Shown here: piece after piece, positions 13,601 to 28,600 of the stretch | Numbering within the stretch: the stretch's first letter is position 1 | Layout: every line of letters starts with the position of its first letter | Assembly: GCF_921293095.1 (NCBI RefSeq) | Contig: NC_060253.1 | Location: 94,257,073 to 94,321,072, forward strand | From: Ischnura elegans | Lineage: Eukaryota > Arthropoda > Insecta > Odonata > Coenagrionidae | Direction of reading: 5' to 3' | DNA: 64,000 bases | Made by a program: the position numbers and the translations under genes | The notes under the pieces: generated by a model | Told to the model about the DNA's origin: nothing | The model's input: only the letters and a program-made list of their open reading frames with translations | Database searches by the model: none

Positions 13601-16600
13601 ACTAGTCTTAAGAAAAGTCTATCCGTTGAAAATAAATAAAAATAAACGTTTCACACTAAATTTAAAATTCAGCAATCATTGTCAAGGATGCTATTTAAAT
13701 TCTTTTAATAATTTCAAGCACAAAATTAGGGCGTAGATACACTGAGAAAATTATAAAGGCCGGAATACGATTTTCGTATTTTCCAACAAATACCATAAGA
13801 TGGCAGATTAAACATATTTAGTACATAAAAACTGAGAATATTTAATAGTAAAAACCGGCAATTAAAACTCACTTAAATAGTTGATGTGAACATAATCGGG
13901 AGGCAAAGAAGAAATAACGAGGTCATAACGAAAATCTATTGTAATACATATAACGAAAATGACTGCTAATATGCGATGAAAATTTATTGAAAAAGACTAA
14001 AAATTGACCAAAAATAGGCACTCAGTTATAAGAAAGGAGTTAATGGTTTAAAAAAAACAGTAAATAAACAGTTATTCTCCTTATAATATGAAAAAATATC
14101 AATTCTCTTTAAATAGAGGTGACTGAGCTTGAGTTTAATAATAATGCCGCCATGTAACACTTATTAAGATAACGCACTGCTGGTAATACATCAATCATAC
14201 TGAATCAGAGCCATAATTTCTCAGACTGAAAAAATGCGATATGATGGCAATGCTCCAATAGGATAAAATCGAGATACTTCCCGTACCACACGGTTATTTC
14301 CAGTTTCCCAGATAAGTGATTCAGGATCCCTATGATAAATAATGTGCCTTGATCTGCAGTCACTGGCTTTTAACGTTGAGGAAATATTGGACTGAAGTTT
14401 GATGCATGGAGTCGATCGAACAAGGAAATAGCTCTACAAACCATTTATATATCACCTAATAAAATAAAGGATGGGATAACCATAGTATTCATCGGATGGT
14501 TGAATAAAAAAAGTTTCATATTTCTCCAACCTATTTTCATTTCCAAGAATGTCGTCCATCGTCATCAGGACCTGAAGAGAAAAGTGACTTGCCCTGAAAA
14601 CGATTGACAACTCGTGTATCGAAATGTCGGCCGAGATGGAGTTTGAGGACCTGACCCGGTGGAATTCCCGAATAACCTTCCACGATATTTTCATTTCCGC
14701 TTGGTATTTTTCTGAAAATAATTATTTAGGCAGAAAAGTCTTTGATTTATCACTGAAATCAGCAGTAGAGGATTTCCTTTAAAGCCGCATTTAATGATTA
14801 CAAGTAATTCTTGTTGTTGTTGGTGAGCGAGTTTGAAAAACAATACCTTCCATTTCAACCACATTTAGTGCTTAGAGCTCACATGAATAACAAATAAAAT
14901 GTTACATTGTTATATGAATATTATGAACATTAATATCATTGTATTTTAAATATTCACTATCTTTTTAGTTTCATTTTGGTGATGTATTTTTCATTTACTA
15001 TATTTTTTTATTTTATATAAACTGTTTCCACCTGGCTAATGGTCAACTTGTAACCTGAACAATAATGATTATAATAATAACTTTTTCTCTCATGATAATT
15101 TTTTTAGTTATATACTAAGGTTAATAAATGGTGATACGTCTACCAGATTATGCTGATATATTCTAACTTTGTTCAAAGCTTTCTGTGATAATGTTAAATA
15201 AATAATAAACGAAAAAAGTTGTGCACTGGACAGTCATACCCCAAAAAATAGTAACATAACTAACAGTAACTCTCCCCTCACTCGCCTGCTGCTCCAGAGC
15301 TTTTACGCGTTCGAGTAGATTAATTTATCCATAGTCTATTCCACTATTTTCCTCAGCATCGTCCTCATTTACACCATCGGGACCATTATCCTCACCCTCA
15401 TCAGCTGCTACGCCGGACTCCTCATTTACGCCACTTACTACGACTGCGACCGGCTAGCCGCTAAGGTAAGTTCATGCCCAGGAAAACTTTAGCATGTAAA
15501 TATCGGTAGAAGCTCAGTCGAGATAAAGTTTCAAAAGTTCGATAATTCAAACAAAGCATATGACACTAGGAACAAGTATACCTTAAGTCACTTGTTATGG
15601 AAATACTAGTTTCACTAAGAACTAGAAAAATATTGAAAATGCAACTAAAGTAGAAGTAAACCGAAATATAAAAAGAATTGCAGCAAAGATACAAATATTG
15701 GTATCTTTAGGACATGTATATTTAATTCAAGACATAAAACTTAGCAAAAAGAACGGAACTTAAAATATCTTTAAGAGAACATTTTGGAATGTTTAGTTTT
15801 TGCACGATGGGAGAAAAATCGAGAGAAATAGCACAAAAAAGAGAAGGTCAACCATATTTTCATCAGACACGCCATTTCCGTTAAAACTTTGGAGGAAGCG
15901 TAAAAGGATTACAGCAACGATAAAAATATTGATATATTTTGGACACGTATTTGTATTGTCTTCTTCTTCTTCTTCCTTCCAGGATTAGGCTACTAAGCCT
16001 GTTCCGGCTCCACATCACCATCTTTTCCTTGGTCTTCCTATACTTCTCTTGCCAAATAGTTGATATTCCATTGCTTGCTTTGGAATTCTTTCATTTGGCA
16101 TTCGAAGTAAATGTTCTTTCCATCTATGTTTGTATTCTTTTAATTTGTCAGTGACCGCTTGGACACCCAGTTCATCTCTTATTTGAGTGTTTCTTATTTT
16201 ATCCAATATTGTGCAACCTTTAACTGATCTTAAAAATTTCATTTCAGACGATTCTATCTGCCTTAATTCCTTCTTTTTTGTTACCCAACATTCTGATCCG
16301 TAGAGTACAGTAGGGACTGCCATCACTTTGTAAAATTTTATTTGTGTTTCTTTTCTTGTTTTGTTCTTCAGAGTTCTTCTGATAGTGCCACATATTCTCT
16401 GGAAAGTGTTAACCTTATTCATAATATCTTTTTCCTCGTCATATGCTATGTCGCATCCTAAGTACTGGAAGTGCGACACTTGCTCCAGGACTTGATCCTC
16501 AATAACAATTTTTGTTCTTATCGGGTTGCTTCCTAAAAATGCCATAGTCTTTGTTTTGTTTTTTGAAATTCTCAGGTTGTATAGCTTGCTCAACTCGTGT

Positions 16601-19600
16601 AGTCTGTGTACTGCCATCTGGAGTTTGTCCTCTTTATCTTGTATTATAACCTGATCGTCAGCAAACAGCATCGTATTTAAGTATTGAGATGGTCCTATTT
16701 CTATGCCTGGTGATACATTATTCTCTTTCCACATTCTTAGAACGTCATCTATGTATAGATTAAACAAGATTGGGGATAGGCTGCAACCCTGTCTAACTCC
16801 TCAGTTAATGATAATTTCTTGGGTGATCTGTTTCCCTGTGTCAATTACAATTCTGGTGTCTCTGTATAGATTCTGGGAAGCTTTTATCAGATGTCTAGGA
16901 AACCCTCTTTTCTGCATAACTGACCATAACGTTTCTCTATTTACACGATCGAATGCTTTTTCAAAATCTATGAATGCCAGATGCGTTTCCAGATTGAACT
17001 CTCTTCGTTTTTGAATTATTTGTTTTAAAGTAAAAACATCGTCGATGCAAGATCTTCCTTTCCTAAATCCAGCCTGTTCTTCTAATAAAATGGTATCAGA
17101 GATAGCTTGTAGTCTAGTATTTATTATTCTACTGTAAATTTTGTATGCAGTATTTAGTAGGCTTATACCTCTGTAATTCTCTGGATTATTTCTTTTTCCT
17201 TTTTTAAACAATGAAACAACCTTCGCCACATTCCAATCCTTTGGGATTTCAAGCTTTTTCCAACACATGTTGTATAGATGGAGGATTCTTATTTGTAGGG
17301 ATGTACCTCCATATTTTATCAGCTCTGATTCAATTCCATCTATGCCAGCAGCTTTCCTATTTTTTGTCTTCTTCAGAGCACATTCTAGTTCTTTTAAGTC
17401 AATAGGGTCTACTCCTATTGTTTCCTCTGGAGTGTTGATCGTATCATCTAATGTTGGATCATACCATAATCTCCTATAGTGTTCTATCCATTCTTCCTTC
17501 GGTATAACATTTAGTTGGGCAGTATCTTTCTCTGATTTGTTAAGTTGTTTCATCAGTTTATATGCTATTTCTTGCCTACCATGAATATCCTCCTCTACTC
17601 CACTTATAAATCTATCCCATGATATCATATGTGCATTCCTTATTATTGCTTTCGTGCGGTTTCTGACCCCGTGATATTTTTCTTTCGTTTCCTCTGTTTT
17701 TCTCTGTAGGTATTCTCTGTATGCTTTGTTTTTATTTTCGATGGCCTGTGCTATCTCTTCGCTCCAGATTTTTAAACCTCTTTTCCGTTTCTTTTTATTT
17801 CTGGTGCCCAAAACTTCATTAGCTATTTGTAAAATAGCTTTCTTAAGATTTTCCCATTCCTTATTGATGTCATGTTCTGGTTTTATCTGTTCGAGCAGTT
17901 GTGTAATCCTGTGTTGGTACAGTTTTCGAATACTACTCTCTTTCAAAAGGTATGTTTTGAAGATTTTCTTTACTTGACATTGTTTCTTTTCCGTATTATG
18001 CTTTTTCCACCTTGCCCATAGTTGTATTTTTGCCTTAACAAGGAAATGATCGGTGCATATATTTGCTCCTCTTTATACATGTGTATCAGTTGTCCTCAAG
18101 ACTAATTTTCGGTTAACAATTATGTAATCAATTAGAGATCGGTGACCCCTGGCTTACCAGGTGAATTTATTGATATCTTTTTTCTTGAAAAATGTGTTTG
18201 TTACTTTTAATTCGTTGAAAGTTATAAATTCTCTTAATTTACTTCCATTTTGGTTCAGATGGTCTTCTCCATGTACTCCAATCAATTGTGGAATTGGCTC
18301 TTTCCCAATTCTAGCGTTAAGATCACCACCTATTATCAAGTAGTCCCTGTTATTTAACTTCCCTATTTCTTTTTGCAGTTGCTCATAGAAAATCTCCGTT
18401 TCTTCCTTTTTCCCATCTTCAGGTGCATATGTTCCAAGTATTGTTAAATAACCCCTATCAAATTTGAGTCGCACCGTTATTATTCTTTCGTTTATGAAAG
18501 TGTATTCCCTGATATTATTTTTCCATTTTTTGTCTATTAAAACACTCACTCCACAACGTGCTCTTATATTCTGATCAACTTCACTGTATATCATTACGTA
18601 ATCTTCCAAGTCTTTTGTCCCTTTGAGTTTCTTCTTTGTTTCAGTGATGACCGCCATATTCACTTTGTATTCTTTAAGGGTGTTGTTAAGTTCTAACTCG
18701 TGATTGCCTAAGCCTTGTACATTCCATGTGGCTATGTTTAATATATCCGTTATACCCGTATTCATGTCCTTACTTTTGCCTAGTCGTCGTCTGTTGAATC
18801 CCTAACCTATTCCGAGGCTCTCTGTGAAGCTTATGAGTTAAAGAAGGTTTTACATGGGCAGGTTACCGGCCTGTCGCACAACCCCCAACCTGGAGGACCA
18901 GTGGGCTACACTTAGTCAGTCCCCTACCCTTCGACCTGTCTGGCTTGGGTGGCCCTACCAGGAGCATACGCTCCCGCCAGCATAGCTCTCCGGGTCATTG
19001 GGGCACTCAAACCTCTCCACCACGATAAGGTGGTAGCCCTGGGAGAGGATTGTATTTGTATTGTACGACCTAAAAACTAGCAAAAAAAGAAACTTCAAAT
19101 ATCTATTGGAGAATATTTTGAAAGATTATGTTTTTTCGCACAGAGGAAGAAAATTGAAAGAGAGAGAAAATAGAAATAGAGAGGAATTGCCCAAAAAAGA
19201 AACGTGTGACCATTTTTTCATCAGAAACGCCATTTCCGTTCAAACATAAAGGGACGCTAGAGATATTACACTGAAGTAGAGGTGCACACGTTACTACTGA
19301 ACTTCCATGGAAATTTTAACTATTAATCTCTGATAAATATGGTATGGTTAATTTTTTTATTTCTCCTTAACAGTTTAGTTTGTAAAAATTCGGAAGGGAT
19401 CGTTTTATTTGCTAAACACTGCAGGCACAAACCTCAATTATTGAGAGTCAATGTTTCCTATACTATTAGTTAAAAATAGCGTTCACCATTGACTATAACA
19501 CAGGCTTCATTATTCACAAATAGCTTCTTGAGCGCCTTCCAATAGAAGTCCGAACAGTTTAAAGAAATACTTACTGTGCATATCCCATGTTCAATGAATT

Positions 19601-22600
19601 TCTGGCGATGAGCAGACGAGAAGCCGGAAATCTCTCGCTGAATGTTAAAGAATTGTCCGAGAGACTGATTCATCCATGCTATTAAAATATTGAAATAAAA
19701 TGAGCGTGCATTTCGGCTACTTAAAAGGTATCTTCCGATCCCGATCATGGGAAAGGTAAAAATGCATGACGCGTAAAAAAACAGCAGGCCCAAACACTTA
19801 ACGTTGAAGCTAACAAGAGAACATGAAACTCATCACAGACCCAATAGAAAGTGATATGAAATGGCCAAATACAACCGCAACAGTTTAGCATGTTTTTCAG
19901 AGGTTCATCATTTAAAGATTATAGCAGTATCTTGGTATTTCAAATAAAAAACATTTTAAAAATGCCAGTCGGAAAGCAAAAATACGTAGTGGGCAAAATG
20001 TAATATTTATACTAGCTGAAAATTCGAGTATTATTTTTTATAAAACTTTTATTTCAAAATATTAAAGAATATATTAATTTATATATCCTTTATTCCTTAT
20101 ATTGTTCTGTATTGCTATGGATTGATATCACATATGTATTACAGATTGTCCGCGCCCCTGATCAACTCCTTCCTTACTTTGTGATGGATGTGGCCAGGCT
20201 GTTGCCCGGGCTACCAGGACTCTTCATCGCGGGAGTTTTCAGCGCTGCTCTAAGGTGCATTCTCGACTAAATGTAAAACTAAAAGTTTTGATATAAGAGA
20301 TTCATATCGATAGTGACTATTATGTTGCAGACATTGAGTCGGCAACATAGACTAATCAATACAGAGTTAAAAATACCTTCCAAGCCCCATCTACAAGCAG
20401 TGTCAATGTTATGTATACGTATAAATTATCACCGTATATAACAGTGATCTTAAAATTTATCACATATTCCATTTAATGATAAAATTACTCATATAAATGC
20501 TTAAAAATATTAAAGAAAAATACTTTAATTTAATCATAATTGTGAATTTTTTAAGTATTTCACATTCTCCTTTTTTTATTTTATATTAATTAGCATTATC
20601 CAACTGTAAAAGTCGTGTCCCTTTAAATTCAACAGATTCAGTTTTATAGTGGAAGCTCGACATATTAAAGCAAAAAGTAAATGCACTTAGTTTAATGACT
20701 GCGATGTGTTTCAGCTGATGGAGCCATCATCTGGTAAGACATCACAGTACATGAGAACATCATATTTTTACATTTGAGGTAGCACCCCTTTTGGCCTTCC
20801 TGTTTATTTTCAGGTGTCGTTCTTCTACAGCCATTACTAGATTCCTCCTTCCACCCCTGGTTTTTCCTTATCTCCTTGGCTGTCTGTTTTCTCACTGTCT
20901 CCCAACCATACTTCTGTTTCCTGCCCCTTCCTCAAACCTATCAAATCCTCCCCCACCTCTTCCTGAAAAGTATAAACGTGATCTTCTCATACACTGCGAT
21001 TTCTTGAATCAGAAGATGACTCTGTGAGCCGAAATACGTCGACGCATTAAGCAAATAGTGCTCATGCGCATTAAACAAATAGTGCGCATACGCATTAAAC
21101 AAATAGGGGAAAATTACTATTATTATATTTATTTCAGTCTAAGTTTGGCAGTTTAGCGATATTTGATATTTGATTTATCAATAATTCAGCATTCTTATTT
21201 TTTATTATGTTATTGTAAAAAAACTATTTTAACCTTTATTTATGTAATAATATTGTATATCATTGTACTTTATTGTGTTCTCATGTTTTCATGCATAGCC
21301 CTGATGATAGTTTAAAATAAACTGAAACGTTGGACAACAACTTTTCTGCATTATATATGACCTAAACTTCAATTTTATCGAATTATTTAATCTTAATCGA
21401 AAAATTAATAAATGATGTCAAGATAAGAGGAAAAAGAAAATAATGCAACTCAAAAATTAAATTCAACAAGGGTAACCTGACATATGCACGAATATCTTCC
21501 ATCGCTAGAGATACTATAGGAATTGTTTCGCATTGTTCCCACAGCACTATGTCCACGGGTCTGAACGCAATGTCCGGAGTCATCTACGAAGGACTCATCA
21601 AACCCTGTTTCAAAGTGGCGCCATCTGAGGCAAGGGCCTCGTGCACAATGAAAGTGTTATGCGCGGTGATCGGTATCTTTTGCGTCTTCATGGTATACAT
21701 CGTGGAGCACCTTGGGGCCGTCGTACAGGTCAGTATTTTGGCCGATTTTACTCTCAGCACATTATTCTACTAGATGTAGAAAGAAAATATGACCCACCAA
21801 TTAGTGATTGATTTAGGGTTGAATGTACCTGTAAATAAACTTAGGGGAACAAATGTTTAGCTATATTACTCGCATTTTAATCATAGCCTCTAATTCGCAT
21901 CTAATAATAGCCTCCTTAACTCTTTCAATTCTAAATTGAAGAGAAGTGAAGGTAAGATAGTTGCATAAATTACAGGATTTTTTAAATTCCCTGAATAGCA
22001 TTTCATTAATGAAATACATTTTATAATTTAGCAAGTCAGAAAGGACGTCCCAGTCAGTACTTCATTGATATATGTAAAACCTAGAATACTTTTTAAGGCA
22101 CTACTTTTGTATGAATAAAACCATAAATAAACCAATTTTCTTTGAATATAATGGATAATATTGGATATCAACCCAATCCATAGAGAAAGAACAGGTCTAA
22201 CGTCCATTATAAGGTTAATCGGTTGATAAAGTCTGCCACTACGCAAGGCAGGACGGCCAGTGTGAAGACCTTTATCAAGTGATACCCCAAACATTTGAAA
22301 ATATTTTATGCATAAATTTAAATCCATATTAAACATCAATATCTGGATACTAAGCAATGGTTTTACAAAAGCATTCGTGCACATTCTTAAGTAAAATTCG
22401 ATTAAATAAAGCCCGTTCCATGTTTCACGGCTCAAGTAGCTTACAATTTCTAAGATTTTCCGCTAATAATTTGCACTTGACGAAGATATGAATCCTTCAA
22501 AAGGCATTAAAATTCAACACATAATATATTCTCAAATTTACTTCAATTCGTGAATCGGAGATATTTTCTATGATCAAATCGGTAAGAGCTACAATGGAAT

Positions 22601-25600
22601 ATATCATGTAATGCTTCAATCTGCTCATTTTCCCTCTCCAAATGAAGCAGAATTCGTCCGCTGTAGTTCCTCTGATGGCCGTTAGATGACAATAACGTCG
22701 CGATCCATGCAAGTGAAAACCGGGACACTCAAAGCTTTTAAATGTCCAAAAATGACGCATGAGTGGGAATAATATCGGATATACATTTCGTTTGCCCTAT
22801 TTGTTGGTAAAAACCTCAATTTGACACGAAGTTTTGCTCGAAGTTTCCGTGAAAGATATATGTTCTTCGACATAGCCAGTCATTTATTCTTTTTTTCCAG
22901 TTATCCGTCAGCTTCGGAGGAGTAACCAGTGGACCAAGTTTATCTATGTTCGTGATGGGGATGTTCCTCCCATGGGCCAATTCTATGGTAAACACAATTT
23001 CTCTTACTCGTATCCACTTAATGTTTACTGAATGACTAAGACTGTAGAATACATGCAAAATTGCTAGACGCATAAACCCTCGAATAGCGGCAGTATATCG
23101 ATGGCTAAGTTCTTACAACACGTATCACAAAAATAGCAACTTTTCAGGAGAGCAAAAAAACGATTAATTTCTTTCACTTGCACACTGAAATTAAAAACCA
23201 AAAGTTCATGACACTGAAAAAGAAGTATTCATTGCTAATGAAGAGTTGTTCTTACGTTGTATTTTATTTTTTAATGTTATTACACTTTGTTTAAGATACC
23301 TGTCTCAAACCGGCTGAATTTGAGATACGTGTTGTTAGAACTTAGCCATCGATATAGAGAGAGACACGGAGTTTATTACTCATTTCCATAGGCACAAAAG
23401 CATTCAATTAAATAGCTTATCACGCAATTGATTAGTTACATTTTGTGCATAGGATAGGCTATGCATAAGATTATTCAGCTGCATGATCGACAGTTTAGAA
23501 AATGCATTGCCAATCTTTCCCATAGGGTAATGGGAAATACATTTTATGCACTTTTTTCTTCATGGGCAAACTGCAGACAATTTTACAATTTTTACACAAT
23601 TGTTCTTAACTTTTCTGTACTACTGGTAAGTGGCAGGTTAACCAATTTCTTTCAATAGATTCAGTGGCGTAACTAGGAATATGCTTTGGGGGAGGATGAG
23701 ATGGCCTGAGGTGGCGACCCCCCCCCCCCTCCCAAGCGACGAGGGAGGGATTTTTTTTTAATTGACATGCCTGGAAATACATTTTACATCATTTTGGCAC
23801 TTATAATTTAACTTTAAGCAGATCAGACAGCTATTATATGGCAAATCTAGATCAAGGTTTTAAATATTTTTTTTCTCTGATGCTTTGGGGGGTATCCTTC
23901 CCCTCATCCCCCACAGTTACGCCACTGCGAGTATGTGGTGTATGTAGTGATACACCAAAATACTCACACCAGCCAATATAAGTGTACAGATTTGAGAGTT
24001 TTTATTAAAAATATGGAGAATATTTTAGAGAAGGGTTTCTTTTCGCCATAATTCCCTCTAATCATGCCCATGTATGTCTGAGAACTGAGAATACATGGCT
24101 CGCATTGTATGAACCATATAATTACATTGCATTAAATTTTAGGGCAAAGAAATTTCAACTGTATATATTGAGATTGGGGAGCGTGGTAGTCCAGTGGATA
24201 GAGTTCCTTCCGCCTGCTGCTGATCGAGGAGTACCAGGCTCAAATTCCGAATGAAGCCTTCGGAAATCCCCCAAAACTAATCCTCGGAGCGAGAGGTGGC
24301 CCAGGGAAAGGAATAGGCCCCAATACCCTGAATTTGTGGAATTCATACGTCTGATTCTAAGTTCAGGAAGAGCTCTACGCACATCTTTTCAAACCAACCT
24401 TCGCGTTACATCACTGAGTGGGGAGACCACGTACCTTGCTACGCCTCTTTTAATGTCATATTTTTTTAATGGTATTCGGAATGCCAAACGCTTCTCGAAA
24501 TAGATAGTTGTTTCATTGAATGCAAACTTTGGCTTTAATTAATTATTTTACATGCGGTAGATTTAACATGCCTTACACAATTTAAAAATACCAACCCCTT
24601 CATCATGAGGAGTGGTGGAGAATTGATGTGCGTCGTCAACCGCCATAAAGGAGATCAGGGTTTGCGGCTCCTCTGTGCCGATGTATTTTGACGTGTTCAA
24701 ATTGATCGGTTTCAATTTAATTTCAATTGCAGCAAGGCTAGGTAGGGGGAGAATTTTTTATCGTCGTAAAAGCATTTTTGCATTTAAGCAGTCTTATTCC
24801 AAAACGGAAGACAACACCAGGAAGGGTTGGTGTACGCTCAAACTTTAATGAATTGTAAACCTGACGCTGATATTGAATGAGTAGATTCAATTTAGCCCTA
24901 AATTTGAATGCAAGGTAATTATATGGTGCATATTAACTGAGTGAAAATACTGACTTCAAACCCTAGCGATTACCCCCAAACGTTCGGACGTGAAGAGCTC
25001 CGATAACCACAATTATTAAACAGATACCTTGGTAAATTTCTGTTAATACTCATCCCCTTCCTAAAACTCTAGAGGGCAGTGTCTGGCTGAATATTTTATA
25101 GATGTATGCATATACAACAACTGTCACCACACTGCTTTTTCCACAGGGTGCTTTCACGGGAGGCCTGACAGGACTGTTGGTTATGGGATGCATATCCTTC
25201 GGTACTCAGTACGCCAAAGCCACTGGACAACTCAAGTATCCAGAGAAGCCAATGTCGACAGCCGGGTGCATTCTACCCCCAACCCAGGCCCCAATGTCCA
25301 CCTTGGTGCCTCTGGTCTTCGACAGCACCGTCTCGTAAGGAGCTTCGACAAGTTTTGGCATTGGGTACATGCAAAAAGATAAAATTATAGTGCGGGATCG
25401 TGATACTTATTGGTTTCTTCATGACTTCTATCCAGCAATACGTCGCTTTGATAACGTGATGCCGGAGACAAATAATTGAATCGAAATAAAAAAGTTTCCC
25501 ATTGTAACTTACCATCCTCAAAGGATATTTTTTAAATACCACTTTTACAAAATTCATTACAAATCGAAAAAAGTCTTCATAGAAGTTTGAGTTATAGAAA

Positions 25601-28600
25601 AACAAATTAAATCCCAAGTCGTGTTATTCTGGGAGCATGATAAATAATCAAAATATTTAGCAGATTAAGGGGAATAATTAAGTGAAATTTATCAGAAAAG
25701 CAAGTGGAAATTCCTTTCCCACGGCCATTGTCTGCGGCACATGTTGATTGAAATGTAAAAGCAGTCATATTAAGAATGGAGAGAAGAATACTTTATCCTC
25801 TACAATTTAATAAATTCACAACAAATTATTGAGCATATTTTCTCGTATCTAGCCTCTACAAAGCAAATGAAAACCGAAAAATATTGATACAATCATTAGA
25901 TCTAAATAAAATCCGCCATTTTCGTTTTGTAAGCTACAGCTTCACTCCCTCCTTCACTTTAACCGGGCGGCACCTAAGGTCTTACCTAATTGCCTGACTT
26001 TTAAATTACCAACTGCTCTAATAAAACGGTCGTAGCATGGCAACGCAAGCCGCAAAGAATTCCTTTGTGCAGATTTAGAATTTCAATGTCTCAATAAAAT
26101 TTCGCAATGTAATAATTTATTAGGAAATGTTCATTAAAAGGTCCTTTAAATATTGGTGGTATACAAAAATCATGAAAATTGAATTCGATTTTTACTTCGC
26201 GACAGGATTTGAATTTTCCCACCTCGCTTTTACCAATTAATTGAAAAGAGTGTCACAAGAAAATTTTGCAATTTAATAAGTCATACGAGAAATTTAAACT
26301 GTACGGTTCTTTAACGGTTGGTGACCTACGAAAATCATGAAAATTTCCCCCTTTACCAATCTGTATATAATCCCGTTCTCCTCAGGTGGAACTCGACGCT
26401 GGAGTCCGCAACGGTGGGTCCCTCAGAGATCGAGGCACCTTGGCCCATATTCCAGCTTTCCTACACCCTTTACTGCTTAGTGGGGCTGACTATTAGCCTA
26501 ACGGTCGGGATGATCGTGTCTTTCCTGACGGGACCCACGCAGCTTGAGGACGTCCACATTGACCTCCTGACCCCTGTAGTGCACCCGTTCTTCTCCCGCC
26601 GGTGCAGAAAAGGGCCGCTGGACGATCAGGATGTCTCATGGAGGAGAAATAGGGCGGGATGGGGAAGGGAATTGGACGCCAGGGGAAGGCTGCTCAAGAA
26701 GAAGGTAAGGGTAAAACCAAACTTCATCATCACTAGTCAATAATCTTGAGTATAAAATCGTTTTTGGCTTGATTTGATGGAAGTTCGATGACAACTTTTA
26801 GTATAAAAAAAGTAAAGGCAGCTCAAGAAATCTTTTGTGCCCCCTCCTTGAGTTTTCCTGTATCCGCTACTGCGTGAATATATGAATGAATCTCTACCGA
26901 AGAGGAGTTGACGACTTAGTATGTCCCATGGTCACCGTCTTTGGCACCATGCGGCTTCTTCTTGTGGGATTTAGTTAAAGACCACTCTCAAATAAAAACC
27001 TGGAAGAGGCGAAGAAATGGATCCAAGGCCGGATCCAGGATTTTTTTCTGGTGGGAGGGGACACAAAGGCGTGACAAGCAAACGGACTTTTCATGTTTGA
27101 GATTAAAAACAACACACACCAATAGGGTAGCTACCTTTATCAAAGTAAACGAAAGGCACTCATTGCGATTTGTTACCCAACATTAGTGTATTCATAATAT
27201 ACAAATTATATATTTGGTTTTTGAAACCCCAGTTTAGACGAATGGCAATGGTCAATTTTAACGTCATTTGAAAAAGGCCAGATTGGCGGCCTTGCGATGC
27301 CACTCCACGTGACGTCCCACGGACATAGATTCTGTACGAGTAGTCAGGAGTTTTACATCGTTTGAGATTACCAATGCATGTATGAGACACAGAGCTCAGG
27401 GAAACATTTCTTAATGATCACCTATTAAAATTGCCTATGGTCGGAAAGTTTCCCTCGTTTGATAGGGTATTAATAATCCTTATTGAAGCCAAGCGCTACC
27501 TTCTAGCAGGGTATTCTGCTACCTGCTAACAGCCTGCATCGCAGCGGCGCACATATCCTCCCTCCAAGTTCACCTCACACGGCGGCAGTGGAACCAGAAT
27601 GACGTCACACGGGATTTCCCCAGCATTCATACTTAGCCGTCGCGTTTTCGTGCGCTTGAAAATTTTCATTTTTCATGTAATCGCGAAGAATAGATATCGC
27701 CATTTAAAAATCTAAAAACGTGAAATGCATACTGCAGGAGAAACAATCTTTCGATTTTGATAATTAAAAAATTATAGGAAACCACCCTATTCAAAACTCA
27801 GCAACCGACCATAATTTCAACACATCGTGTCATTTTTAAGATTTTTCAGTGTCCTTGAAAATGACACTGAAATCGTGTTGAAATCGTGGTCGTTTGTTGA
27901 GTTTTGGAATTATTATTATAACAAAAATTTTTACAAGTCGACCATAAAGTCGGGTGGTAACATAAAATCAGAAAGTATAAGAAGAGAAAAATACAAAGTA
28001 CCAGCTTGGCTGATAGGTTTCTTCACTCACAAAAATATACATAATACCAAAATACAAAACATAAAATACTAAATACAAAACAAATGTTTGAAAAGGCCCT
28101 CAAAATCCATTTTTACACAATACATGTCCCCATTTACATAGCACCAAATGAGCAAAAAACAAGACCTATCTACATTTACATAGCCCTTAAAATCTATTTT
28201 TACACAATAATATATGAAGACCAAAGCAAAAAACATGAAACACCAAAGTCAAAAAATAAACGTTTGGAAAAGCCCTCAGAATTCAATTTCGCAGTGAAAA
28301 AGTATTTGTCTTAGCCGGGATTGGAACCCGGTTCTCTCGATTACAGATCACGTGTATGCAAGTTTCTGAATTTTCCTCGCATGGGCGTACCCAGCGAGGG
28401 GTAGGAGGGGTAGCTGAAGCAAAGCCCCCCCCCCCCCCCCAGAAGCAAAAATCGCAAATTCTTTAAGGAAAATAATATTTTTCCATGCAAATATTTTTTT
28501 AAATTAAGAGCAGTTACAGTTTCCTTAAAATGTTGATTTCATTCACCCTTTCCATGCTTAAATCTTATCTACAACTTGAACAACCATGGCTTGCACCCCC

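Larger units (their letters stand above)
15960..19051 (-). mobile_element. full-length RTE-like non-LTR retrotransposon (LINE)
   Basis: A 13-bp target duplication GTATTTGTATTGT flanks it exactly (15947-15959 and 19052-19064). On the minus strand it runs from a structured 5' leader (hairpin at 19012-19048) through one long ORF with endonuclease then reverse transcriptase, to a (GAA)n 3' tail (15960-15976). About 3.1 kb with a single ORF and a microsatellite tail is typical of RTE-type LINEs. It is inserted antisense in intron 8 of the SLC5 gene. Confidence 0.88.
15650..19255 (+). repeat. two-unit tandem repeat split by the LINE
   Basis: Unit 1 (about 15670-15905) and unit 2 (15908-15959 plus 19065-19255) share phrases such as acagcaacgataaaaatatt / gcagcaaagatacaaatatt and tcagaaacgccatttccgtt. 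The LINE inserted into unit 2. Unit length is about 240 bp. Confidence 0.7.

Noticed and set aside
15335-15356. Alternative acceptor after tccatag for exon 8
   Set aside because: It puts the exon out of frame with exon 7; the acceptor ending at 15356 restores the SLC5 reading.
21043-21109. Short direct repeats resembling a CRISPR array
   Set aside because: The 24-bp units are contiguous without spacers, and the genome is eukaryotic.
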